Assembly: GCF_000169455.1 (NCBI RefSeq) | Contig: NZ_AAYC01000006.1 | Span: 1-64,000 of the forward strand | Source of the DNA: Roseobacter sp. SK209-2-6 | GTDB taxonomy: Bacteria; Pseudomonadota; Alphaproteobacteria; Rhodobacterales; Rhodobacteraceae | Reading direction: 5' to 3' | DNA length: 64,000 bases | Shown: piece after piece, positions 18,578 through 28,114 of the stretch | How positions within the stretch are numbered: position 1 is the first letter of the stretch | How the letters are laid out: each line of letters opens with the position of its first letter | Notes under the pieces: model-generated | The model's input: only the letters and a program-made list of their open reading frames with translations | Databases searched by the model: none | What the model was told of the DNA's origin: nothing | Translations under genes and position numbers: made by a program

Positions 18578-20386
18578 CTAGGCCGCATCCTGATCTGCCT
18601 GCTGGTTCTGCCAGAGCTGCGCATAGCGCCCTGCCGCCTTTAGCAGCTCTTCGTGAGTACCGCTCTCGGCAATCTCGCCCTGTTCCAAAACCACAATCCT
18701 GTCAGCCTCCGCAATGGTGGAGAGTCGATGCGCAATGGTGATAACCGTGCGCCCCTCTCCTGCCCGCTCCAGCGCCTGTTTGATCTCTTGTTCGGTCTCG
18801 GTATCCAGGGCCGATGTTGCCTCATCCAGCAGCAGGATTGGCGGGTTCTTTAGCAGAGTTCGGGCGATCCCAACCCGCTGCTTTTCTCCTCCAGAGAGTT
18901 TGAGGCCACGTTCGCCAACCTGGGTCTCATAGCCTTCTGGCAGGGCTGCAATGAAATCATGGATCTGCGCATCCCGCGCCGCCTGGATCACATCCTCTTC
19001 GCGTGCCCCATCACGGCCATAGGCGATGTTGTAACGGATGGTATCGTTGAACAACACCGTATCCTGCGGCACAACCCCGATGGCCTCATGCAGGCTTTCT
19101 TGGGTGACGTCGCGCACATCCTGCCCGTCAATAATCAGGCGGCCCCCGGTCACATCATAGAAGCGGAACAACAGCCGCCCGATGGTGGATTTTCCGGAAC
19201 CGGTGGAGCCAACAATCGCCAGGGTCTGACCCGCCTTGGCTTCCATCGTGATCCCCTTCAGGATCTCACGGTTGCTGTCATAACCAAAGCGCAGATCCTC
19301 CAGCCGAATGGTGCCGCCATTGACCCTCAGCTTCCCAGCCCCGGCCCGGTCGGTAACATCAGCGGGCTGTTCCAAAAGGTCAAACATCTCCCCCATGTCG
19401 ACCAGACTTTGACGGATTTCGCGGTAGACCGTGCCCAGGAAATTCAGCGGCACGGTGATCTGGATCATATAGGCATTGACCATGACAAAATCGCCAACGG
19501 TCAGATGTCCCTGTTCCACACCGATAGCAGCCATGACCATGACCGCGATCAGGCCGCCGGTGATAAAGATGCTCTGGCCAAAGTTCAAAAACGCCAGGGA
19601 ATAGGCCGTTTTCAGGGCGGCCTGCGCATAGGCCCGCATAGCGCCATCATAGCGCTTTGCTTCCCGTGCTTCGGCGCCAAAGTATTTTACCGTTTCAAAG
19701 TTCAACAGGCTGTCGATCGCCTTTTGATTGGCATCCGTATCCTGCTTGTTCATCTCACGACGCAACTTCACCCGCCATTCGGTCACCGCAAAGGTGAACC
19801 AGACATAAAGCGCGATGGTGACGGCGACGACCACAAGATACCAGACATCAAAAAGCACCGTCAGGATGATGGCGACCAGCAGCAGCTCCAGCACCAAAGG
19901 CCCGATGGAGAACAGCATGAAGCGCAGCAGGAACTCGACACCCTTGACGCCGCGCTCGATGATGCGGCTCAGCCCCCCTGTCTTGCGGGTAATGTGATAG
20001 CGCATCGAGAGGCGGTGAATATGGGTAAAGGTCTCAAGCGCCAAACGTCGTAGCGCCCGCTGACCGACTGGGGCAAAGACCGCATCGCGCAATTGCTGAA
20101 ACCCCGTGGTCAGAATGCGCGCCATGCCATAGGCCACGGTCAGGCCTACCGCCCCAAGCGCCAGCGGCGGCAGCCCTTCCGCCGCCAGGCTGTCAACAGC
20201 AGCTTTGTAGAGCATGGGGGTATAGACCGCGATCAGCTTGGCCAGAACCAGCACCGCCAGCGCCAGCACCACGCGCCGTTTGACCCAAGGCGCCTCTGCA
20301 GGCCACAGATAGGGCCCCATGCGCCGCAGGGTCCTGAGGCCGGAGCGGCGCTCATCGCTGGCTGTCTCGTCTGTCATCGCTCTCAT
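18578..20386 (-). CDS. Atm1/HMT1-type ABC exporter (fused permease and ATPase)
   Basis: A half-transporter that would work as a homodimer in the inner membrane. The 602-residue product has six spans at about residues 40-320, then an ABC domain with Walker A GSTGSGKS (about 395), signature LSGGEKQR (about 495), Walker B ILLLDEATSALD and switch histidine AHRLSTI. The N-terminal cytoplasmic extension and YFGAEAREAKRYD region resemble bacterial Atm1, which exports glutathione-linked sulfur or metal conjugates; assignment to this subfamily is from overall similarity. A second start three codons in (MTDETA) is possible. It converges with the VPLPA gene and is not in an obvious operon. Confidence 0.88.
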   Translation of the reverse strand: MRAMTDETASDERRSGLRTLRRMGPYLWPAEAPWVKRRVVLALAVLVLAKLIAVYTPMLYKAAVDSLAAEGLPPLALGAVGLTVAYGMARILTTGFQQLRDAVFAPVGQRALRRLALETFTHIHRLSMRYHITRKTGGLSRIIERGVKGVEFLLRFMLFSIGPLVLELLLVAIILTVLFDVWYLVVVAVTIALYVWFTFAVTEWRVKLRREMNKQDTDANQKAIDSLLNFETVKYFGAEAREAKRYDGAMRAYAQAALKTAYSLAFLNFGQSIFITGGLIAVMVMAAIGVEQGHLTVGDFVMVNAYMIQITVPLNFLGTVYREIRQSLVDMGEMFDLLEQPADVTDRAGAGKLRVNGGTIRLEDLRFGYDSNREILKGITMEAKAGQTLAIVGSTGSGKSTIGRLLFRFYDVTGGRLIIDGQDVRDVTQESLHEAIGVVPQDTVLFNDTIRYNIAYGRDGAREEDVIQAARDAQIHDFIAALPEGYETQVGERGLKLSGGEKQRVGIARTLLKNPPILLLDEATSALDTETEQEIKQALERAGEGRTVITIAHRLSTIAEADRIVVLEQGEIAESGTHEELLKAAGRYAQLWQNQQADQDAA

Positions 20387-20456
20387 CTGCCCTGCCCCAA
20401 ACGGTATACCGGTTTCATCTATGCGCTGGCGTCGCGTATTGCCATGACTGTCGCAG

Positions 20457-20484
20457 AAAACGCGCCCTAAAAGGGCGCGTTTTT
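20457..20484 (-). terminator. Intrinsic terminator after the LysM gene
   Basis: ACGCGCCCT / AGGGCGCGT inverted repeat with A run on one side and T run on the other, so it is symmetric. It lies just beyond the LysM-protein stop on the minus strand and upstream of the ABC exporter. Confidence 0.8.
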
Positions 20485-20536
20485 GTTTGATTGACCTAGT
20501 GGTAGGATCGATCCAGCGGCCAGCGAGTCAATCTGG

Positions 20537-22666
20537 CTATTCCGGAATTGTGAAAACCTGACCGGGATAAATCAGGTCAGGGTTGCGAATGGCATCCTGA
20601 TTGGCCTCAAAGACCCGCACATAAAGGAACCCATTTCCGTAGCGTTCTTGTGAGATTGCCCAAAGGGTGTCACCCTTTTGTACCGTGACAGCACGAACCA
20701 AGGGCGCGGACACCGGGTCAGAGGCCTCCCCGCTTGGGGCCTGCAAAACCTCAGGCGCTTCGCGTTTGAAGGGCGTTTCCAAGCGGCTGAGCACCGCCCC
20801 CGTGCCATCCAGCTCATCCAGGCGCAGAGTGTAGACACCAGGGTCAACACGTTCGAGCGCGCCACTCCAGCTGCCGGTATTCCCAGCGGTAAAACTGCTG
20901 GCGAGACGATTGTTCAGATAAGCCCGCACAACAGACCCCGCATGTGATCGCCCTGCGATCTGAACCTCGCCCTCATCGGAGTAGCTGATGGTATCCAGCA
21001 CAACCTTGTTCAAGGGTTTTTCCGCCACGGGCTGAACAACCGTCACACCCGAGGCATCGGCGCGTAGCACAGCAACCGGTGCAGGCTCTGGCTGTGGCGC
21101 GGATCCGGTGGAGGCAGTTGCGCCTGCCTCAGTGCCGCTTGCGGCTACGCTCTCTGGCTGCGCTGCCGTTGCAACCTCCTGGGCTGCGGCCTGCGGCGCA
21201 GGCCGCTCCAAGGTGGAAGTCTCACCACTGTCAATGGGACCGGCAGCTTCACTGCTCAGATCCTTTGGTGTTGCCAGGGCAACCACCTCCTCTTGCGCAC
21301 TCTCCGCACTCAGCTCTGCGTCTGCGACTTGCTGAGGCTCAGAGGCGGTAGATGCGGGGACTTCTGCGGAATTATCTGCCCCCTCTTCCAGGAGCACTTG
21401 GGCAGAGGCTTCCGTCTCGTTGATCTCATCCTGTGTTCCGGTGCTTTCCTCCGCAGTGGCGACAACAACAGGAGGAACCGGCGCAGGATTGGCGGGTGCG
21501 AGGATAAAGCTTCCCTCGGAGAAAATCTCCTGCTCCCCAACCCGGCTTCGCAGACTGATCACCCTGGGTTCCCCACTCAGAGGCAGAGAGGCAAAGGCTA
21601 CAAATTCGCCACTTGGCTGGACCGTGATCTGGTCCAACACTTCCCCATCGAGCAGAATATCCAACTGGCTAAGCGCCTCTGCGCGTCCGGCAATCACGGT
21701 TTCGCCATTTGGATCAACCCGTACGAGATCCAGCGCCGGAGCCACCAAAGCCACAGCGGCTATCTCTTGCTGCGTTTCTTCAGTGCCAGCGCCCGTAGCA
21801 GAAGATTCTGAGCTGACAGTTTCTGCAGCTTGATCGGCCCCCGCTTCAGATGTTTCAAGCGACGCAGAGGGTTCCGCACCTGAACTCTCAGGTTGAGCAG
21901 TCCCCGCCTGCGAAGAGGTTGCATCATCAATGGTGCCATCTGCTGCAACCGAACTCTCAGATGGGGTATTTTCCTGGGACGTGGCCAGAGCCGTTGTGTC
22001 TTCAGTTCCCTCTACGGGATCTGTAGTCGCGGTCTCATCGGTAGTCCCAGCCGGTTCGGAGCTCGCTGTGTTGCTGCCCTGATCATTAGCAGGATCCGAT
22101 GTGCTTGTTGCCTCGGCGGTAGCGGTTTGGGCCTCTGCCTCGGGCGCTTCGGTTTCTGTCAAAGCGCTTTCCTGCGCCGCTACGGCAACGTCCCCTTCTC
22201 CAGTTTGCTCGACCGTATTCCCCTCGGCATTTGGCAAAGCCTCCGGCGAGGTTGCGGTTTCACTCTCCTCCGCAGCAGCTTGGGCCTGCTCCTCGTCTTT
22301 GGTCGTGACACTCTCGTCTTCTGTGCTTTGGGATGTCGCAGTTTGCGCTACGGGAGTTTGAGGCACGGCCTCTGCCACAGTCGCTTCCGTCGTAGGCTGT
22401 TCCGAAACAGGAGCCTCCGCCGTTGCCTGCGTTGTATCTTGGTCGGCCTCTGTTGCAGCTGTTTCAACAGTAGAGGTCCCAACCAATGGCGTACTGATTT
22501 CGCCACCCTGGTTGTTTTCTGCGCTCACCCGCGGCGTGGGTTTTATCGGTTCGGAGTCAAAGACACCCAAGAGCCAGAGCACCAGCCCTCCAATCGTAGC
22601 TGCACCGACACCCGCCGCTCCAGCCACTACTGCGCCAGAACCGCCACTTCCTGTCTTCTCAGCCAT
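20537..22666 (-). CDS. Large membrane-anchored LysM protein with acidic low-complexity linker
   Basis: A 709-residue protein with an N-terminal Gly/Ala-rich membrane anchor (about residues 9-33), then roughly 270 residues dominated by Ala, Glu, Thr, Ser and Gln, two Ig-like repeats (VRVDPNGETVIAGRAEAL near 320; ISYSDEGEVQIAGRSHAG near 575) and a C-terminal LysM domain (VQKGDTLWAISQERYG ... IYPGQVFTIP). LysM binds peptidoglycan glycans, so the protein can span from inner membrane to cell wall. The frame continues 116 codons upstream, but that part overlaps divergent LOG-family coding sequence; the start MAEKTGSGGSG at 22666 is taken. Similar proteins are common in Rhodobacterales but have no assigned task. 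Confidence 0.85.
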   Translation of the reverse strand: MAEKTGSGGSGAVVAGAAGVGAATIGGLVLWLLGVFDSEPIKPTPRVSAENNQGGEISTPLVGTSTVETAATEADQDTTQATAEAPVSEQPTTEATVAEAVPQTPVAQTATSQSTEDESVTTKDEEQAQAAAEESETATSPEALPNAEGNTVEQTGEGDVAVAAQESALTETEAPEAEAQTATAEATSTSDPANDQGSNTASSEPAGTTDETATTDPVEGTEDTTALATSQENTPSESSVAADGTIDDATSSQAGTAQPESSGAEPSASLETSEAGADQAAETVSSESSATGAGTEETQQEIAAVALVAPALDLVRVDPNGETVIAGRAEALSQLDILLDGEVLDQITVQPSGEFVAFASLPLSGEPRVISLRSRVGEQEIFSEGSFILAPANPAPVPPVVVATAEESTGTQDEINETEASAQVLLEEGADNSAEVPASTASEPQQVADAELSAESAQEEVVALATPKDLSSEAAGPIDSGETSTLERPAPQAAAQEVATAAQPESVAASGTEAGATASTGSAPQPEPAPVAVLRADASGVTVVQPVAEKPLNKVVLDTISYSDEGEVQIAGRSHAGSVVRAYLNNRLASSFTAGNTGSWSGALERVDPGVYTLRLDELDGTGAVLSRLETPFKREAPEVLQAPSGEASDPVSAPLVRAVTVQKGDTLWAISQERYGNGFLYVRVFEANQDAIRNPDLIYPGQVFTIPE

Positions 22667-22807
22667 GTCTTTCCTTCCCCCGGGCCGCTCTGGCCCCTTC
22701 TTTGACGGGTGCGCCGTCTTGATTGGTTGAGGCAACCTACCAAGGCGGGTATCAAGGGTCAAAACAGGAGTTGTTTTCCCCCTTGTTTTTCCAAAGAAAG
22801 GCGCCCC

Positions 22808-23356
22808 ATGAGCATTAAATCTGTCTGTGTCTATTGCGGATCTCGTTTTGGAGCAATGCCTGCCTATGAAAAGGCGGCGGAGGCTCTGGGTCGCGGATTG
22901 GCCGAACGGGGGCTGCGACTGGTCTATGGCGCAGGTGATGTCGGGCTGATGGGCACGGTGGCACGCGCCGCGCAAGCGGCTGGCGGTGAAACCTTTGGCG
23001 TGGTGCCGGAACATCTGGTGAAACGCGAAGTCGCCAAAAAGGATCTCTCAACCTTTGTGGTCACCGAGACGATGCATGAGCGCAAAAAAGTCATGCTCTA
23101 CAATGCGGATGCGGTTGTCGTCCTGCCTGGTGGCATGGGCTCGCTGGATGAGCTGTTTGAAGCCATCACCTGGGCGCAGCTGGGGCTGCACGATAAACCC
23201 GTACTCATCCTCAACACCCAAGGCTACTGGGAGCCGCTACGCGCTCTCATTGATCATGTCGTCAACCAAGGCTTTGCTGATGAGAGTATTGCCAGGGCAC
23301 TGATCTGGGTAGAAACGCCTGCAGCGGCTTTAGAAGCCCTAGCCACCAATGGCTAA
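22808..23356 (+). CDS. LOG-family protein (TIGR00730; nucleoside 5'-monophosphate phosphoribohydrolase)
   Basis: A 182-residue Rossmann-fold protein with the LOG signature PGGMGSLDELFEAITWAQLG near residue 109 and the second motif RKKVMLYNADA before it. Family members release free base from cytokinin- or purine-type nucleoside monophosphates; the true substrate here is unknown. Start MSIKSVCVYCGSRFG, at the usual family N-terminus, is taken over a frame extension of 33 codons that would run into the divergent promoter region. It is divergent from the LysM gene and converges with a lipoprotein gene 46 bp downstream. Confidence 0.9.
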   Translation: MSIKSVCVYCGSRFGAMPAYEKAAEALGRGLAERGLRLVYGAGDVGLMGTVARAAQAAGGETFGVVPEHLVKREVAKKDLSTFVVTETMHERKKVMLYNADAVVVLPGGMGSLDELFEAITWAQLGLHDKPVLILNTQGYWEPLRALIDHVVNQGFADESIARALIWVETPAAALEALATNG

Positions 23357-23401
23357 GGCTCCAAACTTAGTTTTATCGTCAACTTTCAGGAAGAACCCTA
23401 C

Positions 23402-24391
23402 TCACTGGTTCTGCGCAATAGGTGTCGCAATTCTATTGATCTGACCGGCGATCTCCCTCGCCTGAGTGCCGTTCTTCTGGGCAGAAGCTCCCCATTCAAT
23501 TGCGCATCCTTTGAAACTCTGGTCGTCAACTTGTGCCAGCAGTTCCAGTTTACGGCAGGCGCGGTTCACTTTGTGTAGCAATGCAATGCGCAGCTCCTTG
23601 CTCAGCGCCCAATCCAGGCCAAGATTTATCGCCTCGTGAGACGCATGATAAATGGCCCGTATTGGGCGTTCTTGTGCAGCAACATCCCCCGAGACATCAC
23701 GGCTGCGATCCAGGAGGTCCACGAATGCACGATCGACCTTGCCGCAAGCCCGATGCATTGCAGAACCCTCTTTAGGGGCCTGTTCAAGGCAGGATTTCAC
23801 GACGGACTGACCAAAGATGATGGTCACATCACGATAGGTCGCCAGATACTCTATCAGCACTGGAACCAGATGGCGGGCTCTGAGAATAACCTTAAGCAAT
23901 TCGGTCGGTTCCAGTGTCAGGATGCGGCGCACATTTGCTCTTAGATCGAGATTGTCAAAGCCCTGTTTAAGCATGTCATAAAGAGACTTATTGACGACAA
24001 AGGCCAATGATTCAAAATCCAGGGCCGTCTGCTGATTACTTCGCAGATTGGCTTCGGTACAGTTGCTCGCCAAGGTGACCTTGTTTCCATCTGAACTCAG
24101 CGCACAGTGTGGTTGCGCTTTTTGCAGCTGGTCTATGGTACGATACAACTCCGCGATCGCTGCTGAAGTAAGTTTGGCATCGCTAGAGCTACGCACTGTT
24201 TCAGTGACAAATGGTGCCGTTAGCGCAAGCGTCAGAATAAAACGGTTTACCCTCTGCTCATGCGCCTTGGCAAACAGCGCCTGCCGATCAGCAACATACC
24301 CCAAGTTCCCACCGGGGTAACCCACTTCCCGCTGGATGAGACCACAGGAGGCAATGGAAAAGGCCAATAGACCAACTAAGAAAAATCGCAT
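23402..24391 (-). CDS. Predicted lipoprotein, unknown function
   Basis: A 329-residue predicted lipoprotein: the N-terminus MRFFLVGLLAFSIASCG ends in a lipobox-like IASC (Cys-16). The body is mostly alpha-helical by composition, with six further cysteines and no recognised domain or catalytic motif. The start was moved 27 codons inward from the longest frame so that the signal peptide is N-terminal. No operon partner: it converges with the LOG gene and is followed upstream by the sodB terminator. Possibly lineage-restricted. Confidence 0.7.
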   Translation of the reverse strand: MRFFLVGLLAFSIASCGLIQREVGYPGGNLGYVADRQALFAKAHEQRVNRFILTLALTAPFVTETVRSSSDAKLTSAAIAELYRTIDQLQKAQPHCALSSDGNKVTLASNCTEANLRSNQQTALDFESLAFVVNKSLYDMLKQGFDNLDLRANVRRILTLEPTELLKVILRARHLVPVLIEYLATYRDVTIIFGQSVVKSCLEQAPKEGSAMHRACGKVDRAFVDLLDRSRDVSGDVAAQERPIRAIYHASHEAINLGLDWALSKELRIALLHKVNRACRKLELLAQVDDQSFKGCAIEWGASAQKNGTQAREIAGQINRIATPIAQNQ

Positions 24392-24542
24392 CTGAATGTT
24401 CCCTAATAAAAAATCTAATAGTGTACTTTCGATTGGAGCCGCAGCAAATCTAGGGTTGTCAGAGCAACCCAAGACGAAACCAAATCAACCATGCGGCAAC
24501 TTAGTCAAAGTTGAAACAACTTAATCCTGCAAGCTTACATGC

Positions 24543-24574
24543 AAAAAAAACCCCGGAAAAGCCTTTCCGGGGTT
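24543..24574 (-). terminator. Intrinsic terminator after sodB
   Basis: ACCCCGGAAA / TTTCCGGGGT-type stem (about 10 bp, short loop), followed on the minus strand by eight T, 33 bp beyond the sodB stop. Confidence 0.85.
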
Positions 24575-24606
24575 TCAAAAAACAAAATATGGCTAGGGCC
24601 TAGCCC

Positions 24607-25209
24607 TTAGCCCAGGCGAGAGGCCACGTTTTCCCAGTTCACCAGGTTGTCCAGGAAGTTGGTCAGGTAGGCTGGGCGCTTGTTGCGGAAGTCGATGTAG
24701 TAGGAATGCTCCCATACATCACAGCCCAGCAGCGCGGTCTGACCAAAGCAAAGCGGGTTCACGCCGTTTTCGGTTTTGGTCACAGCCAGAGAACCGTCAG
24801 CGTTTTTCACCAGCCATGCCCAACCAGAGCCGAACTGCCCCGCGCCAGCGGCAGAAAACTGCGACTTGAACTCATCAACCGAGCCAAAACTCTCAACCAG
24901 AGCCTTTTGCAGCTCACCCGGCATCGCGCTGGTCCCAGGGCCCATCATTTCCCAGAACTGGTTGTGGTTCCACAGCTGGGAGATGTTGTTGAAGATACCA
25001 TTCTGGGCAACTGCAGCCTTATCGTAGGTGCCGACGATGATCTCTTCCAGCGACTTGCCTTCCCACTCGGTACCGGCAATCAGCTTGTTTCCGTTGTCCA
25101 CATAGGCCTTGTGGTGCAGATCGTGGTGGTATTCCAAGGTTTCTGCCGACATGCCCTTGGCGGCCAGCGCGTCATGTGCATAAGGAAGATCGGGAAGTTC
25201 AAAAGCCAT
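24607..25209 (-). CDS. sodB: Superoxide dismutase [Fe]
   Basis: Cytoplasmic dismutation of superoxide. The 200-residue product begins MAFELPDLPYAHDAL and carries the metal ligands: His-28 in YHHDLHH, the His in QLWNHNQFW, and Asp and His in GCDVWEHSYYID. A glutamine just before WNH (SQLWNH) is the iron-type second-sphere residue, which supports Fe rather than Mn. It has a single-gene layout, divergent from the FkbM methyltransferase with 122 bp between, and ends in a strong terminator. Confidence 0.95.
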   Translation of the reverse strand: MAFELPDLPYAHDALAAKGMSAETLEYHHDLHHKAYVDNGNKLIAGTEWEGKSLEEIIVGTYDKAAVAQNGIFNNISQLWNHNQFWEMMGPGTSAMPGELQKALVESFGSVDEFKSQFSAAGAGQFGSGWAWLVKNADGSLAVTKTENGVNPLCFGQTALLGCDVWEHSYYIDFRNKRPAYLTNFLDNLVNWENVASRLG

Positions 25210-25331
25210 TTGGGCCCCCTGTCAAAAAGTTTGCGTTCCTGAGCAGATACATGCGGCGCAGGCTTTGGCAGGTCAAGAGCCAAGAGTAGAAATGAGCGCA
25301 TGTTCTATGTGCAATATTCGGGGAAGCCACC

Positions 25332-26105
25332 ATGATCTTAAGAAGCTGGACCGCAGCGCGAAAGATGTACTACCGCGCTCGGGGCTACTGCAACGGATCC
25401 CTGAATGGTCTCCCCTTCCGCCTTGACCCCTATCATTCAAAATTCTGGCACAAGGCTTCTTCTGGCAATTGGGAACCAGAAACCTTTGCGGTTCTGGATG
25501 CACATCTTGATGCTCAGCACGACTACCTAGATATTGGCGCCTGGATTGGCCCAACGGTTCTATATGGTGCGAGAAAGGCCCGGCGGGTTTTTTGCTTTGA
25601 ACCAGATCCGGTGGCTTTTCGCCACTTGGCCTGGAATTTAGAACTAAACAAAATCACCAATGTCTCCGCCTTTTCCGTGGCTCTAAGCCAGAAAATGGGG
25701 ATTGCCCGTATGGCCTCATTCGGCGGTGAGGCTGGCGATAGCATGACTAGCTTATTGAATGATGGCAGCCACGGCTCAGATGTCCTTACAGTTGGCTGGA
25801 ACGACTTTGCTACCAACGCCAACTTATCCAGGGTCACTCTGGTCAAGATGGATATTGAAGGCGCCGAATTCGACGTTTTACCGCACCTTCTACCTTGGTT
25901 AAGAGAACAGCGTCCCGCGCTTTTTCTATCAACCCATGCACCGTTTCTGGCAGAATCCGAACGGTATGACCGCATGCAAACTCTTGCAGAACAGCTATCT
26001 TTTTATAGCTGCTGTCGCGAAGATACTGGTTTGGAAACGGGCAATGCCCCTTTGCTCAGCGAACGCGCCTTAACACGTTTTCCCACATTCTTGTTTTCCA
26101 AGTAA
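25332..26105 (+). CDS. FkbM-family methyltransferase
   Basis: A 257-residue SAM-dependent methyltransferase of the FkbM family, usually O-methylating sugars or other glycan/natural-product hydroxyls. The SAM loop is DYLDIGAWIGPTVLYGA near residue 64, with CFEPDP following (acidic loop), and the diagnostic VKMDIEGAEFDVLP near residue 175. The N-terminal 50 residues include an unusual RSWTAARKMYYRARG basic segment. No glycan cluster surrounds it, so the substrate cannot be inferred. It is divergent from sodB. Confidence 0.85.
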   Translation: MILRSWTAARKMYYRARGYCNGSLNGLPFRLDPYHSKFWHKASSGNWEPETFAVLDAHLDAQHDYLDIGAWIGPTVLYGARKARRVFCFEPDPVAFRHLAWNLELNKITNVSAFSVALSQKMGIARMASFGGEAGDSMTSLLNDGSHGSDVLTVGWNDFATNANLSRVTLVKMDIEGAEFDVLPHLLPWLREQRPALFLSTHAPFLAESERYDRMQTLAEQLSFYSCCREDTGLETGNAPLLSERALTRFPTFLFSK

Positions 26106-26271
26106 AGTGAGGCAATCGGTTCGAATGCTCGGTTCAGGCCCTCGAAACACACTATCACATCGGTGACAATTGATCATTGACGCCTTTGGAAAAGGTGCCC
26201 CCCGGTACAGCCTACTCTGAAGTAGTCTGTATCCGTGAAGCACAAAGCAAAAAGAAGTCTCAATACCAAAA

Positions 26272-26694
26272 TCAACTAATCAGCTGACAACTCCCTTTGC
26301 CGCGGATGTCGTCGTCATACCCGCGGGGCCAGGCCCTGACCGTCACGGTCTTGTTTCCGTTGTGAAGCCGAAGCGTATAGTCCAGTGAGAGCTCTGTGCT
26401 GCCCTTGGTTTCAACGTTATTGAAACGCCAGCGCACGATTGTTTTCTTTTTCCCAAAACCGCTCACTTCAGCAGGCCAGAGTTTACCCTTAACAGGCCCC
26501 TTGAAGGAGACACCAACAAGAACGCTCTTCTCAGCACTGTTCAGAACCAATCTGACAACCTCTGGAATGTAGCTGCGCTCGGCTGCTGTTCCATAACCTT
26601 CAAAACGGCAGGAGTATGTTTCTTTTCCGCTGGCTATGGCTACCTGTCCTGTAAGACAAGCAATCACAGCTAAAGAAAGGCACTTCTTGATCAT
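26272..26694 (-). CDS. Small secreted two-cysteine protein, paralog 1 of 3
   Basis: A 140-residue exported protein with a signal peptide ending near residue 22 (QVAIASG). The mature part has YSC near its start and ends RGKGSCQLIS, giving two cysteines suited to a disulfide that ties both ends. Lengths, the cysteine frame and a central V-x-W-R/D-W pattern match the next two genes downstream and upstream, so this is the last member of a tandem family. The body is beta-rich by pattern. No known domain recognised. Confidence 0.7.
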   Translation of the reverse strand: MIKKCLSLAVIACLTGQVAIASGKETYSCRFEGYGTAAERSYIPEVVRLVLNSAEKSVLVGVSFKGPVKGKLWPAEVSGFGKKKTIVRWRFNNVETKGSTELSLDYTLRLHNGNKTVTVRAWPRGYDDDIRGKGSCQLIS

Positions 26695-26783
26695 CTAACT
26701 ATCTTTCACCTTCAAGGCCTTACAGTATCCAGAATTCTGGTCGCAAATCGCCTGGATCTTGAGAAATGGCCAGAAACAGCCCA

Positions 26784-27206
26784 TTACCCTTTGTAAGGTT
26801 CGCACTTCCCCTGTCCACGCAATGGAAGTCCATCCATGCCTTTCAGGACAACGGTTTCGTTAAGTCTCATCGTCTTTAGGTTCAACATTGCCCGGTACTG
26901 CGGGCTATCCGACCCAATACCATTGGAATACTCCACTTCCTTGATCCGCCAACCAAAAGTAAAGATATGCGGTTTGCGCCGTTCAAAAGTCACACTCAGG
27001 GGGTCGCCAACAAACTCCTTGATGAAAGCGTCATAGACCCAGCCGGTCTTTTTATCATCGTCTATGGCCACAAGTAGTTTTGGTGAAATCCAACCAATAT
27101 CAGAATAGGAAGTTAGTTCACAAATATAGCGGTCTTCTGCCTGCGCCGCTGTTGAAATGGAACCAAAGCCCATAACCAGCGCAAGGGTCGTCAAAATAGT
27201 TTTCAA
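26784..27206 (-). CDS. Small secreted two-cysteine protein, paralog 2 of 3
   Basis: A 140-residue exported protein: signal LTTLALVMGFGSISTAAQA, mature N-terminus EDRYICELTS, C-terminus RGQGKCEPYKG. I take a TTG start at 27206 because GAGGAG lies 6 bases before it and the length then equals its two neighbours exactly; a GTG 7 codons upstream is the alternative. It shares the Y-x-C start, a W-R/T-IKEVE strand, the YRAMLNLKTMRLNETV block (compare YRALFNVKRLRMSLQV in paralog 3) and the RG-x-G-x-C end. Function unknown; periplasmic or secreted. Confidence 0.7.
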   Translation of the reverse strand: MKTILTTLALVMGFGSISTAAQAEDRYICELTSYSDIGWISPKLLVAIDDDKKTGWVYDAFIKEFVGDPLSVTFERRKPHIFTFGWRIKEVEYSNGIGSDSPQYRAMLNLKTMRLNETVVLKGMDGLPLRGQGKCEPYKG

Positions 27207-27304
27207 TTTCTTCTCCTCAACGGGCACGCCCGCGACTTTTCATTCACACCAAAGGAGAGAAAAAAGAATCTATTCCCCCCTAAGTTGCACAAAGGGAAAA
27301 GTGG

Positions 27305-27727
27305 CTAAGGATCCAAGAGAATACAATCCCCTGTACCACGTGAGGGTGAACTATTTAACGTGTTATATCCCAAGACCTGCAACGACATTCGGAGCCTCTT
27401 CACGTTAAACAAGGCACGGTAGCGTTTTCCTCGACGGTCCATATCATGTGCGGGCTCGTTTGGACGCAAAGCCTCATTTACAGTCCAGTCCATCAGGTAG
27501 GTCGCCGAACTACGTCGATAGGATTTTACGGGAATTGGCGCACCTTCTTGCGCTCCCAGCAGCAACCCATTGCCCTCGTCATCCTGGAGAACAAATGAAA
27601 CCTCTTTGGGAAACCAGAACCCATCCGTCAGAGCTTCGATCTGACAAGTATATGTGTTCGCCTGTGCAATCGCGGAAAAAAAGGCAAAAAAGGCCCCCAC
27701 AAGGGCAAAACGCCCGCAAAACAACAT
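27305..27727 (-). CDS. Small secreted two-cysteine protein, paralog 3 of 3
   Basis: A 140-residue exported protein with signal FALVGAFFAFFSAIAQA, mature start NTYTCQIEA and end RGTGDCILLDP. The YRALFNVKRLRMSL block closely matches paralog 2. It is the first gene of the three in transcription order, with 98 bp to the next. No enzyme motif. The 387 bp upstream of it (27728-28114) hold no gene I can support and should contain the promoter. Confidence 0.7.
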   Translation of the reverse strand: MLFCGRFALVGAFFAFFSAIAQANTYTCQIEALTDGFWFPKEVSFVLQDDEGNGLLLGAQEGAPIPVKSYRRSSATYLMDWTVNEALRPNEPAHDMDRRGKRYRALFNVKRLRMSLQVLGYNTLNSSPSRGTGDCILLDP

Positions 27728-28114
27728 CTAAACCCAGACCCTACCCGTTACTATGGACCTCTTTCAGATCCAGCACCAAATTCCATTTTTCAACATTCTT
27801 GCGGAAACAACATCAACTCTCAGTTGCTCTCCGTCCGATCCTTGTAACATGACGCCAATTCGCGTCACAAGAGAAATTACTCAAAATCAAGAAATAGAAT
27901 ACCTGCCAGGTGTTTCAGGAACGCACCCGACCGGTTAAGCGACTTCAGAAGGGTTCAAGATCCTGGAAAAGAAGCAAAGGTCGGGAAAAAATATAATTAC
28001 TAAACTTATAGTTAAAGCGCCAACCCAGAGGACGGAAGGTCTAAAAATTCGCCAAAGGCCCTATTCACCGTACAGCTTTCGGGAACTTATCCGGTGCAAA
28101 GCTATCAATAACAG

